64,000 nucleotides of DNA. Origin: Dactylosporangium roseum. Lineage in GTDB: Bacteria; Actinomycetota; Actinomycetes; Mycobacteriales; Micromonosporaceae. Below the pieces are notes generated by a model. The model did no database searches, was not told the origin of the DNA, and saw nothing but the letters and a program-made list of their open reading frames with translations. The stretch's first letter is position 1, and each line of letters starts with the position of its first letter. Positions 1 through 8,344 of the stretch are shown here, piece by piece. A program made the position numbers and the translations under genes. Where the stretch lies: NCBI RefSeq assembly GCF_025264685.1, contig NZ_CP073721.1:797001-861000 (forward strand), in the 5' to 3' direction.

Positions 1-324
1 GTCGGAGGCCTCGACGCTGCCCTCGGCGGCGAAGATGCTGTCGGTGGAGGCCTCGTCGTGGCTGTAGTTGGTGAAGTCGGTCTCGGAGTAGCTGGCGCCG
101 TGGCCGTCGGTCCACTGGACGTTGTGGCCCTGCTGGAAGTCGGTCGACTCGGCGTTGGCGCTGTCCTGCTCGTAGACGTTGAAGTCGCTGTTGTACGACG
201 AGTCGTTGGCGTCGACCTGGTGGAGCTGGTCGAGCTCGCCGTGCTGCTGACCGGCCTCGTAGTGGCCGTAGTCCACGTCGCTGCCGCCGTCGTAGCCGGT
301 GTCGCCGGTGTCCCAGTCGCTCAT
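1..324 (-). CDS. Acidic low-complexity protein of unknown function (3' part missing)
   Basis: The ATG at 322-324 is preceded by a good ribosome site (GAAGGAAGA), and the frame stays open to the window edge, giving 108 codons without a stop. The protein begins MSDWDTGDTGYDGG and is very rich in Asp, Ser, Tyr, Gly, His, Asn and Gln. It has no membrane segment or hydrophobic core, so it is probably a disordered, possibly surface or storage-like, protein. No family is recognised. The C-terminus lies beyond base 1. The codons are strongly G/C-ending, which supports a real gene despite the odd composition. Confidence 0.7.
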   Translation of the reverse strand, partial: MSDWDTGDTGYDGGSDVDYGHYEAGQQHGELDQLHQVDANDSSYNSDFNVYEQDSANAESTDFQQGHNVQWTDGHGASYSETDFTNYSHDEASTDSIFAAEGSVEASD

Positions 325-475
325 GATGTCTTCCTTCGAGAATGTCGCGGTGGTGTGCGGTGGTGTGTTGCCAAGAACGTTAGGCGGACCGGCGACCGCT
401 CGAATCCCGGAAACGTGCCACAGGTGCGTCAGGCCGGTTCGAGCGCCAGTGCGGCGGCCACCGATCCCGTCCGGC

Positions 476-1300
476 TCATCGCAACACCTGCCGAAGCTGC
501 GCGGGCGGGGTCGAGCGCTTGCTCCACTCGCGTGGGTATCCGACGGACACCTCCTCGAAGCGCACCCCGTCGTGCCAGGTCGTGCGCGGGATGTGCAGGT
601 GGCCGTAGACGACGGCGGCGGCGCGGAACCTGGTGTGCCAGTCGGCCGTGAGCGTGGTCCCGCACCAGAGCGCGAACTCGGGGTACCACAACACATCGGT
701 CGGCTGGCGGACCAGCGGGAAGTGGTTCACCAGCACCGTCGGCAACTCGTCGGCGGCGGCGCGCAGGCGCGGCTCGGTGGCGGCGACGCGGGCCCGGCAC
801 CAGGCGTCACGCCCCTCGAACGGGTCGGGGTGCAGCAGCACCTCGTCGGTGCCCACGATGCCGGCGGCGCGCGCGATCTCCAGCGCCTCGGTGGTGGACG
901 TGGCGCCGGCCGGCCAGAACGAGTAGTCGTACAGCACGAAGAGCGGCGCCACGATCACCGGGCCGCCCGGCCCCTCCCACACCGGATAAGGGTCCTCCGG
1001 TGTGTGGATGTCGAGACCCCGGCAGGCCGCCACCAGCAGGTCGTAGCGGGCTTGGCCGCGTGCCTGCTCCGGATCGTTCCGCGGTGTCCACAGCTCGTGG
1101 TTGCCGGGTGCCCAGATCACCTTCGCGAACCGCTCGCGCAACGTCCGCAGCGCCCACCTGACGTCGGCGAACTGCTCCGCGACGTCCCCGGCGACGATCA
1201 GCCAGTCGTCGTCGTGGGTGGGGCGTAATCGCTCGACCAGGGCCCGGTTCTCGGCATAACTGACATGGAGGTCACTGATCGCCATCAGTCGCCCGCTCAC
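476..1300 (-). CDS. Calcineurin-like metallophosphoesterase
   Basis: A 274-residue cytoplasmic protein with the metallophosphoesterase motifs in order: D10-x-H12 (SDLH), GD at 38-39, GNHE at 66-69, then VNHFP and a C-terminal GHLH. These residues bind two metal ions in phosphoesterases that cleave phosphomonoesters or phosphodiesters; the substrate cannot be told from sequence. The GTG at 1300 opens the frame; an internal ATG at 1285 (MAISDLH) is an equally good start by comparison with the family. It lies 17 bases downstream of the S4 gene in the same direction and could be read from the same iron-box promoter. Confidence 0.85.
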   Translation of the reverse strand: MSGRLMAISDLHVSYAENRALVERLRPTHDDDWLIVAGDVAEQFADVRWALRTLRERFAKVIWAPGNHELWTPRNDPEQARGQARYDLLVAACRGLDIHTPEDPYPVWEGPGGPVIVAPLFVLYDYSFWPAGATSTTEALEIARAAGIVGTDEVLLHPDPFEGRDAWCRARVAATEPRLRAAADELPTVLVNHFPLVRQPTDVLWYPEFALWCGTTLTADWHTRFRAAAVVYGHLHIPRTTWHDGVRFEEVSVGYPREWSKRSTPPAQLRQVLR

Positions 1301-1317
1301 GACGCCGAGCCTACGGG

Positions 1318-1926
1318 TTACCGGCTGTAGAACTCCACGACGAGTTGCTCGTCGCAGAGCACCGGTATCTCGTGGCGCACCGGCATCCGGATCAGCCGGG
1401 CGGTGAGACCGGCCAGGTTCACGTCCAGGTACGGCGCGGTGCGCTCGCCCGCGTGCGCGCCGGCGGCGGCGATCACGAACGGCGTCTTCTGCCTGCTGCG
1501 CTCGGCGACCTGGATCACGTCACCGGGTCGCAGGCGTGCCGAGGGCCGGTCGACCCGCTTGCCGTTGACGACGACGTGCTGGTGGGTGACGATCTGCCGG
1601 GCCTGGTAGATCGTGCGGGCGAAGCCGGCGCGCAGCACCAGCGCGTCGAGGCGCGTCTCCAGGTCGACGATCAGCTCCTCGCCCGTCTTCCCGGGGCGCC
1701 GGACGGCCCGGTCGAACGCGGCCCGCATCTGGTTCTCCCGCAGGTTGTACTGCGCCCGGAGTCGTTGCTTCTCCACCAGCCGGACCTTGTAGTCGCTCAC
1801 CTTCGGCCGGGCGCGGCCGTGCTGGCCCGGAGGGAACGGGCGGCGCTCGAAGTACTTCACCGACTTGGGCGTCAGCGGGATGCCGAGCGCGCGGGCCCGC
1901 CGAACCTTGGGTCGTGACTGGTTCAT
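1318..1926 (-). CDS. rpsD: 30S ribosomal protein S4, Cys-free N-terminus
   Basis: A 202-residue S4: an N-terminal region (RPKVRRARALGIPLTPK), the conserved PPGQHGR motif near residue 35, and an S4 RNA-binding fold around residues 90-155 (LDALVLRAGFARTIYQARQ, VVVNGKRVD). S4 is a primary 16S rRNA-binding protein and begins assembly of the small-subunit body. The zinc-binding Cys cluster found at the N-terminus of many S4 proteins is absent; the only Cys is near the C-terminus (VLCDEQ). The gene stands alone rather than in an rpoA operon. A GAAGGAGG site precedes the ATG. The promoter region shared with the divergent gene is only 45 bases and carries an iron box. Whether the genome has a second S4 cannot be seen here. 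Confidence 0.93.
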   Translation of the reverse strand: MNQSRPKVRRARALGIPLTPKSVKYFERRPFPPGQHGRARPKVSDYKVRLVEKQRLRAQYNLRENQMRAAFDRAVRRPGKTGEELIVDLETRLDALVLRAGFARTIYQARQIVTHQHVVVNGKRVDRPSARLRPGDVIQVAERSRQKTPFVIAAAGAHAGERTAPYLDVNLAGLTARLIRMPVRHEIPVLCDEQLVVEFYSR

Positions 1927-1943
1927 GCTCGACCTCCTTCTAG

Positions 1944-1962
1944 TAAGGTAAGCCTAACCTTA
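1944..1962. promoter_or_regulatory. DtxR/IdeR-type iron box
   Basis: The 19-base sequence TAAGGTAAGCCTAACCTTA is a near-perfect inverted repeat (one mismatch between arms). Its complement matches the IdeR/DtxR consensus TTAGGTTAGGCTAACCTAA at 16 of 19 positions. It fills most of the 45-base gap between the divergent S4 and DUF2470 genes and sits between their two ribosome sites, so an iron-loaded DtxR-family repressor bound here should affect both. A Zur box would look different (TGAAAATGATTTTCA type). Confidence 0.85.
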
Positions 1963-1971
1963 GGAGGTTGG

Positions 1972-2685
1972 ATGCCCGCGATCAAGCTGCCCACCGCCGC
2001 AGAGCGCCTGCGCTCCCTGCTGACGGCCGCGCCGTCGCTGACCCTGAACGTGCCCGGTCACCGGTGTGATCTCGCCGGCCGCCACCGGGTCGACCACGCC
2101 GGCCGGATCGTCCTGGAGCTGCCGGACGAGAGTCATGTGGCGCATCTGGTACGGGCTGAGCCCGATCTCGCCGCGGTCGTCGAGCTGACGGACCTGATCG
2201 CCACGCCGGTCCGGGTGTACGCCGGCGCGGGCCGGGTGCGGGCCCGGGCGACCTTCTCCGGCTGGCTGACCCCGACGGCCGCGGCGGCCGGCGAGCTGCT
2301 CGCCGTCATGGAGCTGGTCTCAGCCACGCTGCTGGACCGCGGCTTCGGCGCGGACGAGGTCGACGTCGAGGCGGACGAGTTCGCCACCGCCCGGCCCGAT
2401 CCGCTCGCCGAGGCCGAGGCCGACATGCTGTGTCACCTGGCGGCCGCCCACCCCGACGCGGTCGAGCGGTTGTCCCGCCTGGTGCCGCCGCATCACCTGC
2501 ACGGCGTCCACCGGATCCTGCCGGTCCGCCTGGACCGGTTCGGCGTGGTGCTGCGGCTGGAGTTCGCGAGCCGCGCGCGGGACGTACAGCTTCCGTTCCC
2601 GGCTCCCCTCGACCGGGCGGAGCAGGCGGGGGAGCGGATACGGGAGCTGTTCGCCAGGGCACGCTGCTGCCGCCCGGGCCACTGA
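1972..2685 (+). CDS. DUF2470 domain protein, probable heme/iron-related
   Basis: A 237-residue soluble protein. The C-terminal half (from about residue 145, MLCHLAAAHPDAVERL, through the VRLDRFGVVLRLEF and VQLPFPAPLDRAEQAGERIREL stretches) has the DUF2470 pattern, the domain found at the end of HugZ-type heme-degrading and pyridoxamine-oxidase-like proteins. The N-terminal half is a small beta-rich region of a flavin-reductase-like kind. AGGAGG lies 4 bases before the ATG. Placement beside an iron box, divergent from S4, supports a role under iron limitation, possibly heme handling; the exact reaction is not known. Confidence 0.75.
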   Translation: MPAIKLPTAAERLRSLLTAAPSLTLNVPGHRCDLAGRHRVDHAGRIVLELPDESHVAHLVRAEPDLAAVVELTDLIATPVRVYAGAGRVRARATFSGWLTPTAAAAGELLAVMELVSATLLDRGFGADEVDVEADEFATARPDPLAEAEADMLCHLAAAHPDAVERLSRLVPPHHLHGVHRILPVRLDRFGVVLRLEFASRARDVQLPFPAPLDRAEQAGERIRELFARARCCRPGH

Positions 2686-2697
2686 GGGTGCCGCGGA

Positions 2698-2883
2698 TCA
2701 CACGCGGAACCGGTCGACCAGGCCGCGGAGGCGGCCGGCGACGGTGGTCAGCTCCTCGGCGGCGCGGTTCGACGCGGCTGCGGCTTCGGTCACCGCTTGC
2801 GCGCTCGTGGCCAGGTGCGTGATGTTGCTCGCGATCACCTGCGTGCCGCCCGACGCCGTGCCCAGCAGGCGCTCGGTACCACC
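2698..2883 (-). pseudogene. Methyl-accepting chemotaxis protein, C-terminal remnant
   Basis: On the minus strand, about 60 codons ending in TGA at 2698 read as the tail of a chemotaxis receptor signalling domain: VIASNITHLATSAQAV, then AAEELTTVAGRLRGLVDRFRV. The heptad pattern and the terminal LVxRFRV are typical of actinobacterial receptors. The frame meets a TAA about 30 bases farther upstream, no start codon fits, and the remaining several hundred receptor codons are missing. The break falls in an AT-rich stretch directly in front of the divergent XRE gene, so the receptor was probably cut when the XRE/LuxR pair arrived. Confidence 0.7.
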
Positions 2884-2908
2884 ATGGAGAATATTGTAAT
2901 ACCAGGAT

Positions 2909-2914
2909 TATCAT
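2909..2914 (+). promoter_or_regulatory. -10 element of a leaderless promoter for the XRE gene
   Basis: TATCAT lies exactly six bases before the ATG at 2921, the spacing expected for a transcript that starts at its start codon. The surrounding 40 bases are much more AT-rich than the rest of the window and contain an imperfect inverted repeat (GTAATACC-A-GGATTATC) that could be an autoregulatory operator. Confidence 0.45.
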
Positions 2915-2920
2915 CGAATC

Positions 2921-3190
2921 ATGGTGCGTAACCCGTTGACCGCCGGCGAGCGGCACCGCGGCCTTGTGCTGGGGCGGCTGCTCCAGCAGGCGCGGGGTGA
3001 ACGCAGCGCCGCCGCGGTCGCGTTCGAGGCCGGCATCTCGCTCGACACGCTCCGCAAGATCGAGCGCGGCGCCATCGCCACCCCGGCCTTCTTCACCGTC
3101 GCGGCCCTCGCGCGGGTCCTCGAGCTCGACCTCACCGCGCTCGCCGAAGCCCTGGCCGAGGCCGAGCCGACCGCGACGCGGGTGGCATGA
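2921..3190 (+). CDS. XRE-family helix-turn-helix regulator
   Basis: A small 89-residue DNA-binding protein. Residues 13-75 form a Cro/C1-type helix-turn-helix: LGRLLQQARGERSAAAVAFEAG, then ISLDTLRKIERG (recognition helix) and a trailing helix FFTVAALARVLELD. There is no ligand-binding domain. It stops 12 bases before the large LuxR regulator and is almost certainly co-transcribed with it. It may repress its own promoter. It lacks a ribosome site, in keeping with a leaderless message. Confidence 0.85.
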   Translation: MVRNPLTAGERHRGLVLGRLLQQARGERSAAAVAFEAGISLDTLRKIERGAIATPAFFTVAALARVLELDLTALAEALAEAEPTATRVA

Positions 3191-3202
3191 CCGGGCACGC
3201 CG

Positions 3203-5749
3203 ATGCCGCTCTGGGAACGCGTCGATGCCCTGGCCGTCCTCGACGGCCTGCTGCGCGACGCCCGCCGGGGCGGCCGGGTCGCCCTGGTGGCCGGCGAGGC
3301 CGGGATCGGCAAGTCCTCCCTCGTCAGGGCGTTCGCCGCGAGCGTGCGGGGGCGGGTGCTCTGGGGCGGCTGTGATCCGCTCGTCACGCCGCGGGCACTG
3401 GGGCCGTTGCACGACATCGGCCGGCAGACCGGCGGCGTGCTCGCCGAGCGCCTCGCCGCGCGGGCCGGCCACGCGGAGCTGTTCGCGGCCCTGCTGGACG
3501 AGCTCGAAGGGCCGGCGCGGCGCACCGTTGTCATCGTCGAGGACGTGCACTGGGCCGACGAGGCGACCCTCGACCTGCTGGTCCTGCTGGTCCGCCGGAT
3601 GGACCGGCTGCGTGCGCTGCTCGTGCTCACGTACCGCGACGACGAGCTCGGCGCCGACCACCCGCTGCACGGCGCGCTCGGCGCGTTCCCCCGCGACGTC
3701 GTGCGGGCGGTCACGCTGCCGCCGCTGTCCCGGGACTGCGTCGCCGAACAGGCCGCCGCCGCCGGTCGCGACCCCGCCGGCGCCTACGAGCTGACCGGCG
3801 GGAATCCCCTGCTGCTCACCGAGCTGCTGCACGACGGCGACGCGCGCGGCGCCGTACGAGGGCTGATCCTCGACCGGCTGCGGAGACTGTCCGGCGCCGC
3901 CCGGGACCTCGCCGAGCTGGCCGCCGTCATGCCGACCCTCGCCGACCCGGTGATCGCCGCCGGCGCCGCCGAACTGGTCGACCAGTGCGTGGCCGAGGGG
4001 GTGCTGGTGGCCGCCGACGGCGGCGTCGGCTATCGCCACGAGCTGCTCCGCCGGGTCGTGGCGGACGCGCTGCCGCCGGCCCGGCGCACCGCCCTGCACC
4101 GCCGCGCGCTCCGGATGCTCGCCGCCGCCGAAGGGGTCGACCCGGCGCGCCTGGCCCACCACGCCGGCCTCGCCGGTGACGCCGAGGCGCTGCGACGGTA
4201 CGGCACCGCCGCCGCCGAGAGCGCCGCCGCCCAGGGTGCGCACCGCGAGGCGACGGCGCACTACCGCGCGCTCGTGCCGTACGCCGGCAGCCTCCCCGGC
4301 GGCGAGCGCGCGGAGCTGCTGGAGTCCTACGCGTTCCAGGCATACCTGGCCGGCCTGCCGGCCGAGGGCCTCGACGCCCGGCGAGCGGCGGCCGAGGAGC
4401 GGCGGCGGCGCGGCGAGATCGAGCGGGTGGGGGAGAACCTGCGCTGGATCTCGCGGCTGGCGTGGTGGAGCGGCGACACCGCCCTCGCCAGGGACCGCGC
4501 GGTCGAGGCGGTCGAGCTGCTGGAGACCATCGAGCCCGGCCGCGAGCTGGCGATGGCCTACAGCAACCGCTCCCAGCTCCACATGCTCGCCCACGAGCTC
4601 GACGCGGCCGTCGACTGGGGCGATCGCGCCATCGCGCTGGCCGAGCGGCTCGGCGACCTGGAGACCGCCGTCCACGCGGCCGTCAACGTCGGCACCGCGC
4701 GGCTCGACCGCTGCGAGCCGGAGGCGGCGGAGATGCTGTTGCGCCAGCACCGGATCGCGGACGCGGCCGGCCTCGTCGACCACGCCGCCCGCGCGCTGGT
4801 GAACCGGGCGGCCGGCGGTGAGGAGACCGGCGACGTGCTCGCCGCCGTCGAGGCCGTCGAGGTGGCGCTGCGGTACGCGCGGGAGCACGACCTCGACGGC
4901 TACGTGCAGTACCTCCTGGGTGTCCGCGCCGCGGCCCGCTTCGAGCTGTGCGACTGGGACGGCGCCCTCGCCGACGCCGACGAGTCGCTGTCCCGGCCGA
5001 ACCGTATCGGCGTCGCCGTCGTCCCGGCCCTCGTGGCGCGGGGCCGGATCCAGTCCGGGCGCGGCGACCCGGCCGCACTGTCCACGCTGGACCGCGCGCT
5101 GGAGCTGGCCCTGACGACCGAGGAGATCCAACGGATCGGCCCGGTCGCGGTGGCGCGGTCCGAACACTTCCTGATCGCCGGCGACCCGGCGCGGGCGGCC
5201 GCGGAGGCGGGCCGCTGGTTGGCGCTCGCGACCGAGAAGCGGCACCGCCGGTACGGCGCGGAGCTGCGCTACCACCTCTGGCGCGCGGGCGGCGGGCAGG
5301 AGCAGCCGGACGGGCCGTTCGGGGAGCTGACGGCCGGGCGCTGGCGGGCCGCGGCGGAGCACTGGGAGCGGATCGGCCGCCGGTTTACCCGGTTGAGCGC
5401 GCTGGGCGCCGGGGACGCGGACGCCGCCGGTGCGGCGCTGCGCGTGCTGGACGATCTCGGCGCCCGCCGGACCGCGGCCTGGCTGCGCGCGGACCTGCGG
5501 CGGCGCGGCGTGCGTGGGATCCCGCGCGGCCCCAGACCGGCGACCGCCGCCAACGCCGCCGGGCTGACCGGCAGGCAGGCGGAGGTGCTGCGGCTCCTGG
5601 CCGAGGGACTGTCCAACGCGGACATCGCGACCCGGCTGACGCTGTCGCAGAAGACGGTGCAGCACCATGTCTCCGCGATCCTGGACAAGCTGGGCGCCGG
5701 TTCACGCACCCAGGCCGCCGCGGCCGCCCGCCGCCGCGGCCTGCTGTGA
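3203..5749 (+). CDS. Large LuxR-family regulator with N-terminal AAA ATPase (LAL type)
   Basis: An 848-residue LAL-type regulator. The N-terminal ATPase has Walker A GEAGIGKSS near residue 32 and Walker B VVIVEDVHWAD near residue 113. A long TPR-like helical middle (about 300-760) follows, then a C-terminal LuxR helix-turn-helix from about 786 (LTGRQAEVLRLLAEGLSNAD, TVQHHVSAILDKLGAGSR). Such proteins bind ATP and a ligand, then activate target promoters. The ATG at 3203 gives the best start; the ATG overlapping the XRE stop is out of frame. It forms a two-gene unit with the XRE regulator. The effector and targets are unknown. It belongs to a different subgroup from the three MalT-like proteins farther right. 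Confidence 0.88.
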   Translation: MPLWERVDALAVLDGLLRDARRGGRVALVAGEAGIGKSSLVRAFAASVRGRVLWGGCDPLVTPRALGPLHDIGRQTGGVLAERLAARAGHAELFAALLDELEGPARRTVVIVEDVHWADEATLDLLVLLVRRMDRLRALLVLTYRDDELGADHPLHGALGAFPRDVVRAVTLPPLSRDCVAEQAAAAGRDPAGAYELTGGNPLLLTELLHDGDARGAVRGLILDRLRRLSGAARDLAELAAVMPTLADPVIAAGAAELVDQCVAEGVLVAADGGVGYRHELLRRVVADALPPARRTALHRRALRMLAAAEGVDPARLAHHAGLAGDAEALRRYGTAAAESAAAQGAHREATAHYRALVPYAGSLPGGERAELLESYAFQAYLAGLPAEGLDARRAAAEERRRRGEIERVGENLRWISRLAWWSGDTALARDRAVEAVELLETIEPGRELAMAYSNRSQLHMLAHELDAAVDWGDRAIALAERLGDLETAVHAAVNVGTARLDRCEPEAAEMLLRQHRIADAAGLVDHAARALVNRAAGGEETGDVLAAVEAVEVALRYAREHDLDGYVQYLLGVRAAARFELCDWDGALADADESLSRPNRIGVAVVPALVARGRIQSGRGDPAALSTLDRALELALTTEEIQRIGPVAVARSEHFLIAGDPARAAAEAGRWLALATEKRHRRYGAELRYHLWRAGGGQEQPDGPFGELTAGRWRAAAEHWERIGRRFTRLSALGAGDADAAGAALRVLDDLGARRTAAWLRADLRRRGVRGIPRGPRPATAANAAGLTGRQAEVLRLLAEGLSNADIATRLTLSQKTVQHHVSAILDKLGAGSRTQAAAAARRRGLL

Positions 5750-5910
5750 GACGGTGCTCGTCCGCTGTTCGTGTCGTGCCGCACCCGAGCAGCCGGTGGA
5801 GGCTGCGACACTCGTCGGATGACACGCAGCGGAGCCGTCGACGAAACCCGCACCGGTCGAGCCCGCAGTCCGGCCTGAGCGTGTCACCCGCCGCGGCGGT
5901 GCGGGTGGGG

Positions 5911-7467
5911 TCAGCAAGGTGGCGGAAAGTTCGCCAGGAGGTTGACGTCGTACAGCAGAACCGCGTACTTGCCGAGGTCGTGGCGCTCGACCGGCGGGCC
6001 GAACTGGGCCGTGGCCTGCTCCGGCGTGCCGTAGAAGGGCCGGTCCAGCTCGAGCACCACGAAGCGGGCGTCGTGGCTCGCGTCGTACATGCTCCGCTTC
6101 GACTGCCAGCAGAACGGCACCAGCCGGTCGCCGCCGCCGGCGACCGGCGCCACGGTCACCTCACGCTCGGTGGTGACGGTGATGTTGTTCGACGCCCAGT
6201 AGGCGCCGATCCCATACCGCAACTGCCGCTGCTCCAGGAAGTCGGCGACCTCCTGGGCCTCCGAGTCCGGGGCCTTCGGCGGCGCGTAGGCGACCAGACT
6301 GAGGGTCAGGGCGGCGAGGACGCCGACCAGGATCCGCCGCCCCCATCGCCGGGCCTTCGCCGGTTCGGCGGCGGCGAGCCAGGGCCCGGCGACACGCGCG
6401 GCCAGGACGGCGCTCATCGGGAGCACCGGGGAGATCTGGCGGGCCGCCATCAGGTCGATGGACAGGATGGAGACGATCTCGGCGCCGAGGTCGCAGGCGA
6501 TCGCCACGACGAGGATCGAGTCGACCCGGTCGGCGGTCCCGCGCACCGTCCGCCACGCCGTCACGAGCACCGCGACCAGCGCCACCAGGAATCCGATCGC
6601 GTGCAGCGCCGACAGCGCGAGCTCCAGCGCCGGCGGGTGCCAGCCCGGGCGGTGGGTGCCGAAGACGACGCCGAGCATGCGGGCGGTCATGTACGCCCGG
6701 TGCGGCCACTCGGACACCGGTGACAGTTCGATGGGCGGGTGCGGCGTGTTGAACCCGCCGAGCCGGTCGAGGAGCGCCATCGCGCCGCGGGACAGGACGA
6801 CCGAGACCAGGCCGGCGGCGACCAGCAGCAGGTCCTGGACCCGGTCCGCGCCCCGAGCGCGCAGCGCCCGCACCGCGGAGACGAGCACCAGCGGCACCGC
6901 ACCCACGAACGTGACCATCGGATCGCCCACGGCGCCCCAGGCCAGCACCACCGCCACGACCGCGGGCATCCATCGCTTGTCGCGCAGGCGGTCGGCGGCC
7001 CACCACGCCAGGAGCATCGGCACGGCGGTGCCGGTGTGGTTCGGCGAGGACAGCAGCGTCTGGTAGCCGGTGCCCGGCACCGGCACGAGCAGGATCATGA
7101 GCACCACACCGACGCGCAGCCAGGCCTCCGGGCCGGTGGCCCGGCCTCGGGCGAGCCCGGCGGCCACGAAGATGATCAGCACATAGGTGATCGCGGCGGT
7201 GACGTGGACCTGGTCGGCGGTGACGCCGGTGAGGAACTGGACCAGCCCATACTGGATCAGCTCGGTCGAGTAGAACGAGACGTCGGAGAGCGTCCAGCCG
7301 CTCAGCAGCGGGTTGCCGTGGAACATGTCCCACGCCTGCAGCGCGTTGCTGGCGCCGTCGCCGTTGATGGGAAACGCGCGGGCCATCCGGAGATAGGCGA
7401 AGAACAGTCCGACGGCCGCCGCGGCGGCGCCGACTCCGATCAGCAGTTTCCGGTGATCCGCACGCAC
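5911..7467 (-). CDS. Polytopic membrane protein, probable GT-C-type glycosyltransferase
   Basis: About 518 residues with roughly ten or more hydrophobic segments. After the first membrane helix comes a short acidic loop (FPINGDGASNALQAWDMFHG) of the sort that holds the catalytic Asp in GT-C glycosyltransferases using lipid-linked sugars; the C-terminus is a soluble domain. This is family resemblance, not proof of activity. The GTG at 7467 is preferred because the longer frame (from 7533) has an unlikely N-terminus and overlaps the upstream gene. The gene follows the 282-residue membrane protein by 28 bases in the same direction. An inverted repeat at 5885-5907 (CACCCGC...GCGGGTG) just after the stop could act as a terminator. 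Confidence 0.7.
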   Translation of the reverse strand: MRADHRKLLIGVGAAAAAVGLFFAYLRMARAFPINGDGASNALQAWDMFHGNPLLSGWTLSDVSFYSTELIQYGLVQFLTGVTADQVHVTAAITYVLIIFVAAGLARGRATGPEAWLRVGVVLMILLVPVPGTGYQTLLSSPNHTGTAVPMLLAWWAADRLRDKRWMPAVVAVVLAWGAVGDPMVTFVGAVPLVLVSAVRALRARGADRVQDLLLVAAGLVSVVLSRGAMALLDRLGGFNTPHPPIELSPVSEWPHRAYMTARMLGVVFGTHRPGWHPPALELALSALHAIGFLVALVAVLVTAWRTVRGTADRVDSILVVAIACDLGAEIVSILSIDLMAARQISPVLPMSAVLAARVAGPWLAAAEPAKARRWGRRILVGVLAALTLSLVAYAPPKAPDSEAQEVADFLEQRQLRYGIGAYWASNNITVTTEREVTVAPVAGGGDRLVPFCWQSKRSMYDASHDARFVVLELDRPFYGTPEQATAQFGPPVERHDLGKYAVLLYDVNLLANFPPPC

Positions 7468-7495
7468 CCGGGCAGGGTAGCGGAGGGGGGCGGTG

Positions 7496-8344
7496 CTATT
7501 CGAACTCGTCGGCCAGGTCCCGATACGCGGCAAGCACCGTCTCCGTACGTTCAGTGAGCGTCCCGGCGGGCTCGTTGCCGCGGTCCGGGCGGGTGGCGAT
7601 GGAGCCGAGGAGCGCGTCGGCGGCGGTCACCCGCATCCGGGCCCGGCGCTGCGCGGCCCGGTGGTCGAGGAACTCCTGACAGAGCTGGGCCAGCCGGCGC
7701 AGTTGCCCGGTGCGGCGGCGGACCTCGGCGTCGACCTCGGTCAGCCGCCGGGTGATCTCCGCCTGCCGGTCGGTGACCGCGGTGAACAGGCTGCCGGCGC
7801 CGATCGGTTCGCCGACCGACTGCCGCAGGTTCCGGTCGACGGCGCGCAGCTTGCCCCGCTCGGCGAGTGCCTCGGCCAGGTCCCAGAGCGCCCGTTCCAG
7901 GATCCCGGTCGGGTCGGTGGGCTCGCCGAGCCGCTCCAGGGCCGGCCACGTCAACCGGATCCGGTCGGCGTCGGCGGCGGCCGTCTCGAACGCGACCCGG
8001 TCGCGCGGGTCGGTGAGGAACTGCCGCATCGCCCGGCCGCGCCGGGTCGGCACGCGGACCAGGGCGTATCCGGACACCAGGAAGATCGTCGCCGCGATCG
8101 AGCCGAGCAGGCTCCGCGCGAACGGCGGCGGTGCCAGCCAGTTGATCGTCAGGGCGACGATCGCGGCCGCGGTGAGGCCGGCGCCGTACAGGACGTGGAC
8201 CCACGGATCGGCGGGCCAGAACGGGCCGCCGCGGGCGCGCATCGTCTCGTCGCCGACGGCGCCGAGTGCGCGCTCGATCGCGGTACCTCCGCGCCGCAGC
8301 ACTCCGATCCGCCGCGACCGCAGGTACTCGATCACGGTCCCCAC
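7496..8344 (-). CDS. Membrane-anchored hypothetical protein with helical C-terminal domain
   Basis: 282 residues. Two adjacent hydrophobic segments lie at about 50-70 and 80-98, followed by a long charged, largely helical cytoplasmic region (LTEVDAEVRRRTGQLRRLAQL) that could form a coiled coil. No family is recognised. The start is GTG at 8344 or GTG at 8335; neither has a clear advantage. Its 5' end overlaps the 3' end of the truncated AI-2E-like frame by 13 bases and lies just beyond a large palindromic repeat, so it may be the third gene of an operon that begins with the MalT-like regulator. Confidence 0.65.
   Translation of the reverse strand: MGTVIEYLRSRRIGVLRRGGTAIERALGAVGDETMRARGGPFWPADPWVHVLYGAGLTAAAIVALTINWLAPPPFARSLLGSIAATIFLVSGYALVRVPTRRGRAMRQFLTDPRDRVAFETAAADADRIRLTWPALERLGEPTDPTGILERALWDLAEALAERGKLRAVDRNLRQSVGEPIGAGSLFTAVTDRQAEITRRLTEVDAEVRRRTGQLRRLAQLCQEFLDHRAAQRRARMRVTAADALLGSIATRPDRGNEPAGTLTERTETVLAAYRDLADEFE

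Noticed and set aside
1944..1962. Zur (zinc) box at the S4 promoter
   Set aside because: The sequence fits the DtxR/IdeR consensus, not the AT-rich TGAAAATGATTTTCA pattern.
2306..5668. Very long minus-strand open frame opposite the XRE/LuxR genes
   Set aside because: It is antisense to well-supported genes, has Arg/Pro/Gly-rich composition and no family motif; open frames are common on the opposite strand of GC-rich genes.
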